Shown: positions 28,961 to 37,836 of the stretch, one piece after another
Layout of the letters: every line of letters begins with the position of its first letter
How positions within the stretch are numbered: position 1 is the first letter of the stretch
Assembly: GCA_902580855.1 (NCBI GenBank)
Contig: CACHMF010000006.1
Coordinates: 1-53,887, forward strand
Reading direction: 5' to 3'
Length of the DNA: 53,887 nucleotides
DNA from: an uncultured Bacteroidota bacterium
GTDB lineage: Bacteria; Bacteroidota; Bacteroidia; Flavobacteriales; UBA7312
Notes under the pieces: model-generated
Database searches by the model: none
What the model was told of the DNA's origin: nothing
The model's input: only the letters and a program-made list of their open reading frames with translations
Program-made: the position numbers and the translations under genes

Positions 28961-29920
28961 ATGGAGAAAAATAAAAAAGATGATAGAAGAAAATTTTTAA
29001 AAAACACCTCTTTGTCATTATTATCAGTTGCTGTCTTTCCAAGTATTATTAAGGCAGATAATTCTGTGGAGTCTGTAGATAACAAGGATTTTACTCTTAA
29101 TTGTAATCAATCTACTGAAGATGCGTACGGACAAGGACCTTTTTATACAGCTAATGCGCCAACTATTCAGAATAATCAACTTGCAGATATAAATGAAGTT
29201 GGTACACGAATTATAATTAGTGGTCAAGTGTTTAATCTTGAATGTTCAGAAGTTATTCCAAATACAGAAATTGACATTTGGCATGCTAATGATGCTGGAG
29301 AATATGATAACATTGGATATAATTTGAGAGGAAAGACAACTACAAATAGTCAAGGTTTTTACATTTTTGAGTCTGTTAAGCCTGGATTGTATCTCAATGG
29401 ATCTACTTTTAGACCATCACACATTCATTTTAAAATTACACCTCCAGGATTCAACACTTTAATAACACAACTTTACTTTCAAGGAGACCCTTATTTATCT
29501 ACAGATGCTGCTGCCTCAATTACTAGTGGTTCATTTGATGCTACTAATCGTATTATTCCTTTGGTTACAAACTCAAATGGAGATCTTGAAGGAATCTGGG
29601 ATATTGTAATTGATGGCAATGGAGTACCGGTGGGTACAAATAATATTCATCTTGATAAAGGAATGATATATAGTGTTAGCCCTAATCCATTTACTAATTA
29701 TATTGATATTAACTATGGTGTATTTATAAAGTCAAAAGTTGTTATATCTGTCTATAATATTCGGGGGGAGATAGTGGCCAATTTAGATGAGAGAGTATTA
29801 GAACCAGAGAGATATTCAGTTTCATGGAAGCCGCACATCAATCTTCCTAAAGGGCATTACTTTATATCAATTATAATAAATGATTTACAGGTTCATTATA
29901 CTAAAGTTGTTAGACAATAA
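28961..29920 (+). CDS. Exported intradiol dioxygenase-like protein with Tat-like leader and T9SS domain
   Basis: 319 residues. The leader DDRRKFLKNTSLSLLSVAVF has the twin-arginine pattern. Residues ~45-225 match the intradiol ring-cleavage dioxygenase fold. The sequence GQGPFYTANAP opens the domain. The Fe(III) ligand set is present: Tyr in WHANDAGEYDNIG, Tyr in ESVKPGLYLNG, and two His in FRPSHIHFKITPPG. The end (SVSPNPFTNYIDINY...GHYFISIIIND) is a classical type-A T9SS sorting domain. Known intradiol enzymes cut catechol or protocatechuate; exported homologues with T9SS tails exist, but their substrates are poorly known. It is transcribed in the same direction as its neighbours with short gaps. 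Confidence 0.85.
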   Translation: MEKNKKDDRRKFLKNTSLSLLSVAVFPSIIKADNSVESVDNKDFTLNCNQSTEDAYGQGPFYTANAPTIQNNQLADINEVGTRIIISGQVFNLECSEVIPNTEIDIWHANDAGEYDNIGYNLRGKTTTNSQGFYIFESVKPGLYLNGSTFRPSHIHFKITPPGFNTLITQLYFQGDPYLSTDAAASITSGSFDATNRIIPLVTNSNGDLEGIWDIVIDGNGVPVGTNNIHLDKGMIYSVSPNPFTNYIDINYGVFIKSKVVISVYNIRGEIVANLDERVLEPERYSVSWKPHINLPKGHYFISIIINDLQVHYTKVVRQ

Positions 29921-29937
29921 AATATAAATTCATTCAA

Positions 29938-30483
29938 ATGAAAAAAATATCTTTCTCAATTTTAACTATTTGTTGTTTCTCATGCGGTAGAGGTGAACTC
30001 GAATGTAGTGAGTGGGAAAGGGAACAATATGTAAGTAATGATTTTTTTGATTGGGAATGGGAATGTGTTCCTATTCTACATTTATATACATATCATGGAA
30101 ATTGGAATGCCCAAGTTAACATAGTTGATCAATTGGGAAATTCATTTTATTATGAGTTAAATGATCTTTCCTCAAATCCAATAGATTTAAATATAATGGA
30201 AATGGATTACCCATTTAATGGACTAGCTTACAGTCAAGAAAACGGACATTTTCCAGATGATTCTTATAGAATTTCTTTTGTTTTAGTCGATCCTAAAACT
30301 TTAGAGTTTACAATTAATGATACGGTATTTGATCCGTATGTTGAATCAAATGTTTTATATAATGGTGTAGGTCAAATAATTAATAACTCTGGAAGTGCTG
30401 ATGCTGAAATTCAATTCAACTGTAATTACTTGTTTGATGATAATAATTATTCTGTCTCATTTTCAGCAACTAGGTACAATTAA
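29938..30483 (+). CDS. Hypothetical lipoprotein
   Basis: Not recognised. It has 181 residues with a lipoprotein leader: MKKISFSILTICCFSC, lipidated on the Cys of the FSC box. The mature part is acidic and rich in Trp and aromatic residues near the N-terminus (DFFDWEWECVPILHLY), then beta-rich, ending NYSVSFSATRYN. It begins 17 bases after the dioxygenase-like gene on the same strand, so the two may be co-transcribed. Confidence 0.65.
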   Translation: MKKISFSILTICCFSCGRGELECSEWEREQYVSNDFFDWEWECVPILHLYTYHGNWNAQVNIVDQLGNSFYYELNDLSSNPIDLNIMEMDYPFNGLAYSQENGHFPDDSYRISFVLVDPKTLEFTINDTVFDPYVESNVLYNGVGQIINNSGSADAEIQFNCNYLFDDNNYSVSFSATRYN

Positions 30484-30502
30484 TTTTATTGTCATTTAAT
30501 TG

Positions 30503-30593
30503 CAGCAAGTTTGTAGGTTTTGTGAATAAAATGAACGAAACGTTACCTTGCTGTCTGAGATAGGTCACGCCAAAAGCGGATAGCTGAACTGAC
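30503..30593 (+). other. Structured non-coding element of unknown type
   Basis: The gap before the 30643 gene is less AT-rich than its surroundings and has clear pairing potential. CAGCAAG (30503-30509) is complementary to CTTGCTG (30547-30553). GTCA (30564-30567) can pair with TGAC (30590-30593) around the mini-hairpin CGC-CAAAA-GCG (30568-30578). It may be a leader RNA, a small RNA or the end of a mobile element; I recognise no family. Confidence 0.35.
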
Positions 30594-30642
30594 AATATGT
30601 CAAATTTACTTTTATGGCATAGTTTTTTCAAATAATATAGAT

Positions 30643-30924
30643 ATGGACAATTTAAATAAATACGAAAAAGAAAAGTTGCTAAATCTTCTTCAATATTCAG
30701 AAAGCGAACTTAATGTCTTGTTTGAAAAACTAAATGACATAATAACTGAAAATGATAATACTTTTGATGTTCTACTCAAGATTTTGCAACAAGGTTTAAA
30801 TATTCGTGAAGCAACTTTACTTGGATTATACTACGGGCAAAAAAATGGCTACAAAAAAGCTAAATTGGAGCTAGAAGATGAAATTAAAGACAAATTGTTT
30901 AGGGCTTTTAAAAACAATCAATAA
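30643..30924 (+). CDS. Small hypothetical protein upstream of htpG
   Basis: 93 residues, mostly predicted helix, very rich in Lys, Glu, Asn and Leu (DNLNKYEKEKLLNLLQYSE). No signal peptide, membrane segment or known motif. The stretch GLNIREATLLGLYYGQKNGY separates two charged helices. It ends 14 bases before htpG on the same strand and may be co-transcribed with it. Confidence 0.55.
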   Translation: MDNLNKYEKEKLLNLLQYSESELNVLFEKLNDIITENDNTFDVLLKILQQGLNIREATLLGLYYGQKNGYKKAKLELEDEIKDKLFRAFKNNQ

Positions 30925-30938
30925 AAAATTTTAAAAAA

Positions 30939-32840
30939 ATGAAAACAACAGGCAGCATTAATGTTACATCTGAAAATATATTTCCTATAATAAAGCAGTT
31001 TTTATACTCAGATCATGAAATATTTTTACGAGAACTTGTGTCAAACGCTGTTGATGCGACTCAAAAAATGAAAACTTTAACTTCAATCGGAGAGCTTAAA
31101 GCCGACTTAGATAAGCTTAGAGTTGAAGTTATACTTGATAAAGCTAAAAGAACCATCACCATTAGAGATAATGGTATTGGCATGACATCAGAAGAAATAG
31201 AAAAATACATAAATCAAATCGCATTCTCAGGTGCTGAAGAATTTGTAAATAAATATAAAGATCAAGATTCTAAAAACTCTATCATTGGTCATTTTGGTCT
31301 TGGCTTTTACTCAGCTTTTATGGTGGCTGAAAAAGTTGAGATAATAACTAAAAGTCAAAAAGCTAACAGCGTTCCAGTAAAATGGACCTGTGATGGGTCT
31401 CCCAATTTTACAATGGAAGAGACTAAAAAGAAAACAAAAGGAACCGATGTAGTTTTATATATTTCTTCTGATTCAAATGAATTTTTAGAAGAAATTAGAC
31501 TTTCTACTATTTTAAATAAGTACTGTAAATTCTTGCCGGTAGAAGTTAAGTTTGGGACAAAAACAGAAAAAATAGCTGACCCAGATGGGAAAAAAGATGA
31601 GTCCGGCAATATTATCATGATAGATAAAACATCTGATAATATTATTAACAACACAAATCCCGCATGGACTAAAAGGCCATCTAATTTAAAAGAAGAACAC
31701 TACAAGTCATTTTATAGGGAATTATACCCGTCAGAATTTTCTGATCCTTTGTTTCACATTCATTTAAATGTAGATTTTCCTTTCAATCTAACTGGGATTT
31801 TATATTTCCCAAAAGTGAAAAGTAATTTAGAGGTGCAAAAAAACAAAATCAATCTTTATAGCAATCAAGTTTTTATAACCGATAATGTTGAAAATATTGT
31901 GCCGGAATTTCTAACACTTCTTCATGGTGTAATTGATTCGCCTGATATTCCATTAAATGTGTCTAGGTCATATTTACAGGCTGATGGTAATGTGAAAAAA
32001 ATCGCAAATCATATAACCAAAAAAGTAGCCGATAAACTTTCTAGAATGTTTAAAAAAGATAGGCAAGATTTTGAATTAAAATGGGATAATTTTAAAGTTT
32101 TCATTGAATATGGAATGTTGACCGAGGAAAAGTTCTTTACTAAAGCTAACGAATTTTTCTTGTATAAGAATACAGATAAAACATATTATACATTTGAAGA
32201 ATTTTCAAAAAAAATAGAAAATATTCAAAAAGATAAAAATGGCAAAACAATTCTTCTATACACAAATAATTATGAAGAACAACATAGTTTTGTTGAAGTA
32301 GCGAAAGATAAAGGCTACGAAGTCTTAGAATTAGAAGGGCCTCTAATAAGTCACTTAATAAGTAGATTAGAGGCAGATAATCCTAATTATCAGTTTGCAA
32401 GAGTTGATTCAGCAACTATTGATAAGTTAATAGAAAAGGAAGACTCAATTTCTTCAAAACTTTCAGAGAAAGAACAAGAACAGGTGAAAAAAATAATTGA
32501 AGAACAGGTTGATAGTGAAAAATTTGCTGCCACTGTCGAGAGCTTATCAAGTAATGATTCACCAATTATAATAACTCAAAGTGAGTTTATCAGAAGAATG
32601 AAAGAACAGCAAGAATTATCTGCTGGAGGCATGCAAATGTTCGGCTCAATTCCTGAAAAATATGATTTGGTGATCAATTCTAATCATGAAATAATTAGTA
32701 AAATACTTTCTGAAAAAAATAAAAAGAAAAAGACGTCTATGGTTAAGCAACTACTAGATTTAGCTTTGTTGTCAAAAGATATGCTGAAGGGTGAAGACCT
32801 CACCAATTTTGTTTTAAGAAGTTTGAAAATGATTAAGTAA
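30939..32840 (+). CDS. htpG: Molecular chaperone HtpG (Hsp90)
   Basis: ATP-dependent Hsp90 chaperone, 633 residues, full length. GHKL ATPase motifs: LRELVSNAVDATQKM (about residues 30-44), RDNGIGMTSEEIEKYI (about 75-90), HFGLGFYSAFMVAEKV (about 120-135) and KGTDVVLYI. The middle domain contains GVIDSPDIPLNVSRSYLQ with the catalytic Arg. The C-terminal dimerisation domain contains SEFIRRMKEQQELS and ends LKMIK. It sits among accessory genes and not in a stress operon. No heat-shock element is visible, and the upstream small gene may share its promoter. Confidence 0.96.
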   Translation: MKTTGSINVTSENIFPIIKQFLYSDHEIFLRELVSNAVDATQKMKTLTSIGELKADLDKLRVEVILDKAKRTITIRDNGIGMTSEEIEKYINQIAFSGAEEFVNKYKDQDSKNSIIGHFGLGFYSAFMVAEKVEIITKSQKANSVPVKWTCDGSPNFTMEETKKKTKGTDVVLYISSDSNEFLEEIRLSTILNKYCKFLPVEVKFGTKTEKIADPDGKKDESGNIIMIDKTSDNIINNTNPAWTKRPSNLKEEHYKSFYRELYPSEFSDPLFHIHLNVDFPFNLTGILYFPKVKSNLEVQKNKINLYSNQVFITDNVENIVPEFLTLLHGVIDSPDIPLNVSRSYLQADGNVKKIANHITKKVADKLSRMFKKDRQDFELKWDNFKVFIEYGMLTEEKFFTKANEFFLYKNTDKTYYTFEEFSKKIENIQKDKNGKTILLYTNNYEEQHSFVEVAKDKGYEVLELEGPLISHLISRLEADNPNYQFARVDSATIDKLIEKEDSISSKLSEKEQEQVKKIIEEQVDSEKFAATVESLSSNDSPIIITQSEFIRRMKEQQELSAGGMQMFGSIPEKYDLVINSNHEIISKILSEKNKKKKTSMVKQLLDLALLSKDMLKGEDLTNFVLRSLKMIK

Positions 32841-32977
32841 ATTGACTTAATCTTTAAAATCTAAAAAAACACTAATTGCTTGCTATTCAGGTCTTCATAT
32901 TTTAAGAGTATTTTGGTAACATAGAGGCGAGTACTATTAAACTTAAATTTATTTTAACCATTTTCTAAAACCTAAAA

Positions 32978-34021
32978 TTGAAAGTAAGTTCAGAATTTAA
33001 TAGAATAAAAAAAGAATGGGATAATGATCAAATAACAGATTTTATCCGAAGTTCATTTTTAGAAATTTTCTACTCTAAACACCAAAACATTGATCACATT
33101 TTTATTCTTGAGAAAGAATTTAGACTTTATGCTCATTTATTGACACTTCGTTTCACTAAAATATCTAATTACTTAAATCATAAAATATTAGCTTTTGTAT
33201 TTCAATTTTTCAAATTCAAAATCTTGTATTTGACGAATTCCTTTATTACAAACGTTCCATCATTTATCTCAAAAAATAAAATTGACCTTGACAGTTTACT
33301 TTCTAACTTAAATCATAGTTATAATTTATTAATCCTTCCTGACTTTTTTTATGACTATACCTTCAATCAAAAAAAACAATTTTTCAAAATAGAAGTTGAC
33401 CCAGAAATGGTTGTTGAAATAAAGGATGATTGGTCTAGTATAGAGGATTATATTTTTGATCTCAAAAAAAAATACAGAAAAAAAATACAGAGAGTTTTAA
33501 AATTAAGTGATAAAATCAAAATCCGACCAATGAATAGTCGAGACTTAGAGAAGTATTCTGATAAAATTCAAGAGTTACAAAATAATATAATTAAAGAGTC
33601 AAGCTTTCATGGTCCTATTTTCAATACTGATTCATTTCAGCATTTAAACAAAAATGAATTTTTCATTATAAACGGTTATTTTTTTAAAGATGAACTTGTT
33701 GCTTTTGCATCTGAAATTCATCAAGATAAAACTCTATATTCTTACTATGTAGGTTTCGATAAAGATTTAAATAAAAGGTTTGCATTATATCCACGCATAT
33801 TAATTGAAAAAATAAATTCTGCTATTAAACTGAAAAAAAATAAGCTTGTTTTGGGTAGAACTGCATCTGAATTTAAAAGCAATTTTGGCGCAATACCAAA
33901 AAAATCATTTATTTATATTTATATAAAGAATATTGTCATTCGTAATTTACTTATGCCTATTATTAAAAGGTTAAAAGTTAAATCGTGGCAACAAAGAAAT
34001 CCCTTTAGAGATACAACATGA
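32978..34021 (+). CDS. GNAT/FemAB-like acyltransferase
   Basis: 347 residues without a signal peptide. Lys-rich central part (DLKKKYRKKIQRVLKLSDKI). The segment NGYFFKDELVAFASEIHQ followed by SYYVGFDKDLNKRFALYPRI is typical of a GNAT-fold acyltransferase of the FemAB/peptidoglycan-biosynthesis-like group. ELVLGRTASEFKSNFGA-like text near the end (LVLGRTASEFKSNFGA) fits. The start codon is a TTG at 32978, and no earlier ATG is in frame. The substrate is unknown; Bacteroidetes homologues are often annotated only as GNAT family. Confidence 0.6.
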   Translation: MKVSSEFNRIKKEWDNDQITDFIRSSFLEIFYSKHQNIDHIFILEKEFRLYAHLLTLRFTKISNYLNHKILAFVFQFFKFKILYLTNSFITNVPSFISKNKIDLDSLLSNLNHSYNLLILPDFFYDYTFNQKKQFFKIEVDPEMVVEIKDDWSSIEDYIFDLKKKYRKKIQRVLKLSDKIKIRPMNSRDLEKYSDKIQELQNNIIKESSFHGPIFNTDSFQHLNKNEFFIINGYFFKDELVAFASEIHQDKTLYSYYVGFDKDLNKRFALYPRILIEKINSAIKLKKNKLVLGRTASEFKSNFGAIPKKSFIYIYIKNIVIRNLLMPIIKRLKVKSWQQRNPFRDTT

Positions 34022-34042
34022 TTTGATTTCACAAACTTAAAT

Positions 34043-34777
34043 CTATTCTAAAAGATTTACTAATAAATCAAAATATCGCCCTGCTATAAATTTAGCCCCT
34101 TCTTCATTATAGTGTACATCATCAGCCAATAAGCTATCATTAAACCCTGAAAACATATCAATAGCTATCACTTCTGATTTTGAAGTTGTTTTACTTTCAG
34201 CAATATTTAAGATATCGTCTTTCATTTGGTCAAGAAACATAGTCAATTCTGTGCTCATTATATCACTTCTTGCTGGTGCCATTTGCTCAATAATAATTGT
34301 TGAGTTTGGATTAAAATCTTGAATAACATCAATAATGCCATTTATATTAGATACAGCTTCAGTATAAGATAACCCTTCTAATGCATCATTTCCAGCAGGA
34401 GAACTGAATAAAACAAAATCTGGCGGCCCAGTTATACTTAACCAATTGTTAAGTTCATCTAATATATTTTCCGATGTCCAACCTCCTCGTCCTTCATGAT
34501 CACAATCAAAAATTATATTATTAAACAGAGGATAAACAGAATCGTCAGTTTGAGTCCCTATAAAATCAAAAGTTAAATCATTTTCTTTTAACTTTTTCCA
34601 AAGTTCGTACCTGTAGCTTTCATATTCAGGTCTACCACCTTCTACCCTTGATGCTCCAAGGTTTAGTATTTTGTTTATTGAGTTACTTTGAGGTTTTGGG
34701 AGTATATCATTTTCTTCGCTACATGAAACGAATATCAACAAAAATAAACTCGTTAATATGTTAATTTTTTTAATCAT
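34043..34777 (-). CDS. SGNH/GDSL-type hydrolase lipoprotein
   Basis: A 244-residue lipoprotein: leader MIKKINILTSLFLLIFVSCS with lipobox VSC. The mature part matches the SGNH hydrolase fold: block I is NLGASRVEGG (with Ala in place of Asp), GRGGWTSENIL is the region of block II, SSPAGNDALEG is block III with Asn, and ADDVHYNEEGAKFIAGRY is block V with the catalytic Asp/His. Such enzymes de-esterify polysaccharides or lipids; here a carbohydrate acetyl-esterase role is inferred. It lies downstream of an esterase in the same direction, with a copy of the 32-base repeat between them. Confidence 0.8.
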   Translation of the reverse strand: MIKKINILTSLFLLIFVSCSEENDILPKPQSNSINKILNLGASRVEGGRPEYESYRYELWKKLKENDLTFDFIGTQTDDSVYPLFNNIIFDCDHEGRGGWTSENILDELNNWLSITGPPDFVLFSSPAGNDALEGLSYTEAVSNINGIIDVIQDFNPNSTIIIEQMAPARSDIMSTELTMFLDQMKDDILNIAESKTTSKSEVIAIDMFSGFNDSLLADDVHYNEEGAKFIAGRYFDLLVNLLE

Positions 34778-34826
34778 TTGATATGTATAAATCTATATCA
34801 CTGTTATAAAATCAGATGAATTTACC

Positions 34827-34860
34827 TTTTGGCCTAAGTGTGTTTCATTCGAATTTTTTC
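34827..34860 (+). repeat. Cassette-border repeat, copy 1 (degenerate)
   Basis: TTTTGGCCTAAGTGTG followed by TTTCATTCGAATTTTTTC. It aligns with the consensus GGTGGACCTAAGCGTCC plus TTATTTCGAACTTTT but is one of the more divergent copies. It lies between the SGNH and esterase genes. Confidence 0.5.
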
Positions 34861-34870
34861 AAGTATTTGT

Positions 34871-35872
34871 CTAGTTAATTATTAATTTCTTCTGCACAGT
34901 CCCGTCGTCATAAAAATAAAATAATGGCTGTTTTTTCTTTATGGCACTTTCTCTGCCTAATAAATCTTTGACTCCGATTAATTTCTTTCTCTTCTTATCA
35001 GACTCATATGTTAAAGCACTGTTAACTATATGAGCTTGAAAAAAATCCCATATTTCTTCTTCTATAATCATGTCTCCATCATCACCCCAATTATGTCCGC
35101 TTTGATGTGTGTATAACCAAACTTGATTCTCGGAGTTTTCATCAGAATATTTATAGCTAATAGTTTTTTTATTGGGATTATTAAAATTAGGGAAAGTATC
35201 GATTATAAGATTGGTTAATTGGTTTTCATTTACCCAAAAACTTATAATACTATCGATTGCTAGATAAGGTCCCCAGAATTGATCATTTTCATCTCCTTCA
35301 AATAAAGTAACATTATCATTTAATCCATGAATTTCAAAAATAGGAACACCATTGGTTGGATTGCAAATATTATTGTTTAGACCATTAGGAAAAATAGTTC
35401 CTGCAACAGGAGCAAAAGCTCTAAAGTTATTTGTTGCCTCACATGCTAATAAATATGAAAGTTCTGCCCCATTTGACATTCCTGTAAAAAAGCTGTTTTC
35501 ACTGCTAAGATTATATGTTGATTGAAGATATGAAGCTAGCGATACTATAAAGTCAACATCATCAATTGTTGAGTTTGTTGTAAAGTCATAACCAACATTC
35601 CAAAATCTATTACCCCATGAGTCAAAAGTTCCTTGTGGGTAACAAACTGCAAAACCATATTGATCTGCAAGAGCATTCATTCCTGAGTAATTCATGATAT
35701 CCTGTGCAGAGCCAGTATAGCCATGAGCAACAAATACAAGAGGAGAATTAACACCAATATTATTCGGGCTGTAAAAAATATATTCTCTTGGAGTCCCGTC
35801 ATGATTGAAATTAAATGTCTGTTGGGCAATTCCAAAAAAAGGAAGCAAAATAAATATGATAATTTTATTCAT
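34871..35872 (-). CDS. Secreted PHB-depolymerase-like esterase with compact sorting motif
   Basis: 333 residues of the LpqC/feruloyl-esterase/PHB-depolymerase alpha/beta hydrolase group. Signal peptide MNKIIIFILLPFFGIAQQ; oxyanion region VFVAHGYTGSAQDIMNYSG; nucleophile Ser in FFTGMSNGAELSYLL (about residue 134); Asp in EIHGLNDNVTLF; His in HQSGHNWGDDG. The last ~38 residues (KDLLGRESAIKKKQPLFYFY, then DDGTVQKKL) are the compact sorting-like tail. The closest relative in the window is the protein at 39684. It probably cleaves ester side groups on plant or algal polysaccharides outside the cell, inferred from family and export. Confidence 0.85.
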   Translation of the reverse strand: MNKIIIFILLPFFGIAQQTFNFNHDGTPREYIFYSPNNIGVNSPLVFVAHGYTGSAQDIMNYSGMNALADQYGFAVCYPQGTFDSWGNRFWNVGYDFTTNSTIDDVDFIVSLASYLQSTYNLSSENSFFTGMSNGAELSYLLACEATNNFRAFAPVAGTIFPNGLNNNICNPTNGVPIFEIHGLNDNVTLFEGDENDQFWGPYLAIDSIISFWVNENQLTNLIIDTFPNFNNPNKKTISYKYSDENSENQVWLYTHQSGHNWGDDGDMIIEEEIWDFFQAHIVNSALTYESDKKRKKLIGVKDLLGRESAIKKKQPLFYFYDDGTVQKKLIIN

Positions 35873-35911
35873 GAAATGGTATATTTAATTTTGGGTTCAA
35901 ATTAACTTTTA

Positions 35912-36619
35912 TTAGACTTCTTTAATTATTAGTTTTTCATTTATTCTAAATCTTTCACCGTAAATACCTTTATTGTCAGCTTTTCCAATTCCAAATATCA
36001 TAACTACACGACAATTCCAATTTAGCTTAAGTATTTTTTTAATTCTATTCTCATCAAATCCTTCCATTGGACAAGAGTCAAATCCTTCAGCTACTAAAGA
36101 CATCATAAAGTTTTGACAAGCTAGCGCTGTGGTTTTTGTCACTGTTTCAAACAGTTCGTGTTTATATATTGGGCCTCTTGGAACTGGTTTGAAATATCCA
36201 ACTATGTTAATAAAAAAATAAATAATACGTTTTAATATACCTGCAATCCCAAAGCGATCTTGATAATAGACAAATGGAATCAGTTTATTGTAATAATTAT
36301 TTACAATTGGTATGAATTTATTTTGTTTCTTATATTCTTCAACAATAAAGTTTTTATTTCTCTTCCAGGTGTCAATTCTTGCTACTGCTACTACTAATTC
36401 TTTTGCAGTTTTTGCTGCGTTTTGAGAAAAACAAGCTTCTACTACTCGTTGTTTTTTTTCTAAACTTCTAACCCAATAGAACTCCCATGGTTGAAGATTT
36501 GATGAGTTTGGGGCCAACAGTGATGATTTTAAACACTTTCTCATAACACTTTCAGGCACTTCAGAGTCAGTGAATTTTCTTACTGATCTTCGCTTTTTTA
36601 GAACTTCAAAAAAATCCAT
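35912..36619 (-). CDS. Nitroreductase family protein
   Basis: 235 residues of the FMN-dependent nitroreductase superfamily. The N-terminus FFEVLKKRRSVRKFTDSEVP and LLAPNSSNLQPWEFYWV form the FMN phosphate-binding part. A longer middle loop (about 80-150) with many Lys and aromatic residues is less conserved. GFDSCPMEGFDENRIKKIL and the end GIGKADNKGIYGERFRI match flavin reductases. Physiological substrate unknown. No signal peptide, so cytoplasmic. It precedes the 34871 esterase on the same strand with a short gap. Confidence 0.85.
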   Translation of the reverse strand: MDFFEVLKKRRSVRKFTDSEVPESVMRKCLKSSLLAPNSSNLQPWEFYWVRSLEKKQRVVEACFSQNAAKTAKELVVAVARIDTWKRNKNFIVEEYKKQNKFIPIVNNYYNKLIPFVYYQDRFGIAGILKRIIYFFINIVGYFKPVPRGPIYKHELFETVTKTTALACQNFMMSLVAEGFDSCPMEGFDENRIKKILKLNWNCRVVMIFGIGKADNKGIYGERFRINEKLIIKEV

Positions 36620-36766
36620 AAATATTTATTTATGATGTAAAAATACAAAACCGTCTCTAATACATGATTAGATAAAACTTAGTTTGACTAATAAGAGGAT
36701 TTATTTGAAATTTGTTAAATAAGTAATGATTTAAAGTGCCCCTAAAATCAAAATGAATTCCGATTT

Positions 36767-36800
36767 GGAGGAACTAAAATTTCACTTTTTTAACTTTTTT
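36767..36800 (+). repeat. Cassette-border repeat, copy 2 (degenerate)
   Basis: GGAGGAACTAAAATTTCAC followed by TTTTTTAACTTTTTT. It is preceded by a weak hairpin AAATC...GATTT, as in the terminator-repeat pairs further on. The next gene starts 26 bases later. Confidence 0.5.
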
Positions 36801-36825
36801 GGGATATGTTATGTATGTTTACATT

Positions 36826-37770
36826 ATGCATAAAAAAAACATAATATATTTCATTTTTATGATGATGTTTTTTGTCTTCCTCAATAGTTGCGAAAAAGAT
36901 ATCCCGATAAATTTTTGCTCATTTCAAGATGATTCTGTAAAAGTTGACAGCCTAAAAATTAACAATAAGGTTTTAATTATTGGAATCGATGGTTTTAGAA
37001 GCGATGCTTTGACCCAAGAAATAACACCGTTTATTTATGAGTTTAGCCAAAGAAATGTCTATTTAAATCTTTCACATCTTACTGAGGAAGATACTTATAG
37101 CGGCCCTAATTGGTCAAGCATTTTAACAGGAGTTCATTACAATAAACATAATGTTACTGATAATAGTTTTGATGGTAGCCTTTTTGAAATGTTTCCTACA
37201 TTTTTCAACTATATTGAAAATAATGTTAATTCAATAAATACGTCATCTATCGTAAATTGGGTGCCAATAAATAAAAAAATATTATCAAGAGATGTTGACT
37301 ATAACACAGAAAGTCAAATTAGTGATTCATTAGTATTTATTGAGGCATTAAATTTACTTTTAAATGACGATCCAATTAAGCCAGATATTTTATTTCTACA
37401 TTTTGATGAGTTGGATGCTGCAGGTCATAATTTTGGTTTTTCTCCAAATATAATAGAGTATGTAGAGACACTTAATAATATTGATTTATATGTGGACAGT
37501 TTAGTTAGTATTATTGATAATAAGAGATTATTTGGTGAGAATTGGATGTGTATCTTGGTTTCAGATCATGGCGGAGATGGCTATAGTCATGGAGATTATA
37601 ACAATATTAAAATAAGAGAAACTGTTTTTATTGCAGAACATCCTTCACAAAATTTCAAATTGCAACATAAAAGCAATATGACAGACATTGCACCAACAGT
37701 TCTGGATTTTTTAGGTGTTTCAAGTTCTAAATTTGACTGTTCAAGGGACGGTCAGTCTATTCTTGAATAA
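36826..37770 (+). CDS. Type I phosphodiesterase/nucleotide-pyrophosphatase-like lipoprotein
   Basis: About 314 residues from the Met of MHKKNIIYFIFMMMF, with a lipobox LNSC. Alkaline-phosphatase-superfamily signature: LIIGIDGFRSDALTQEITP with the metal Asp; the catalytic Ser/Thr is in SGPNWSSILTGVHYNKHNVT; LHFDELDAAGHNFGF supplies Asp and His; VSDHGGDGYSHGD supplies the second metal site; and DIAPTVLDFLGV closes the domain. Likely a surface or periplasmic phosphodiesterase or phosphatase; the substrate cannot be named. Open frame extends to a TTG at 36799, but the lipoprotein leader favours the later Met. Confidence 0.82.
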   Translation: MHKKNIIYFIFMMMFFVFLNSCEKDIPINFCSFQDDSVKVDSLKINNKVLIIGIDGFRSDALTQEITPFIYEFSQRNVYLNLSHLTEEDTYSGPNWSSILTGVHYNKHNVTDNSFDGSLFEMFPTFFNYIENNVNSINTSSIVNWVPINKKILSRDVDYNTESQISDSLVFIEALNLLLNDDPIKPDILFLHFDELDAAGHNFGFSPNIIEYVETLNNIDLYVDSLVSIIDNKRLFGENWMCILVSDHGGDGYSHGDYNNIKIRETVFIAEHPSQNFKLQHKSNMTDIAPTVLDFLGVSSSKFDCSRDGQSILE

Positions 37771-37804
37771 TAAAACTATTTCTAAATTAAATGGATCCGC
37801 TTTT

Positions 37805-37836
37805 GATTATATACGTCTTCTTATTTCAAATTTTCT
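37805..37836 (+). repeat. Cassette-border repeat, copy 3 (degenerate)
   Basis: GATTATATACGTCTTCTTA followed by TTTCAAATTTTCT. The right half fits the consensus well, the left half poorly. It ends at the stop codon of the minus-strand MerC-like gene. Confidence 0.4.

Noticed and set aside
30530-30560. Hammerhead-like ribozyme (GAAAC and CTGA present)
   Set aside because: The conserved CTGATGA core and three-stem arrangement are not formed.
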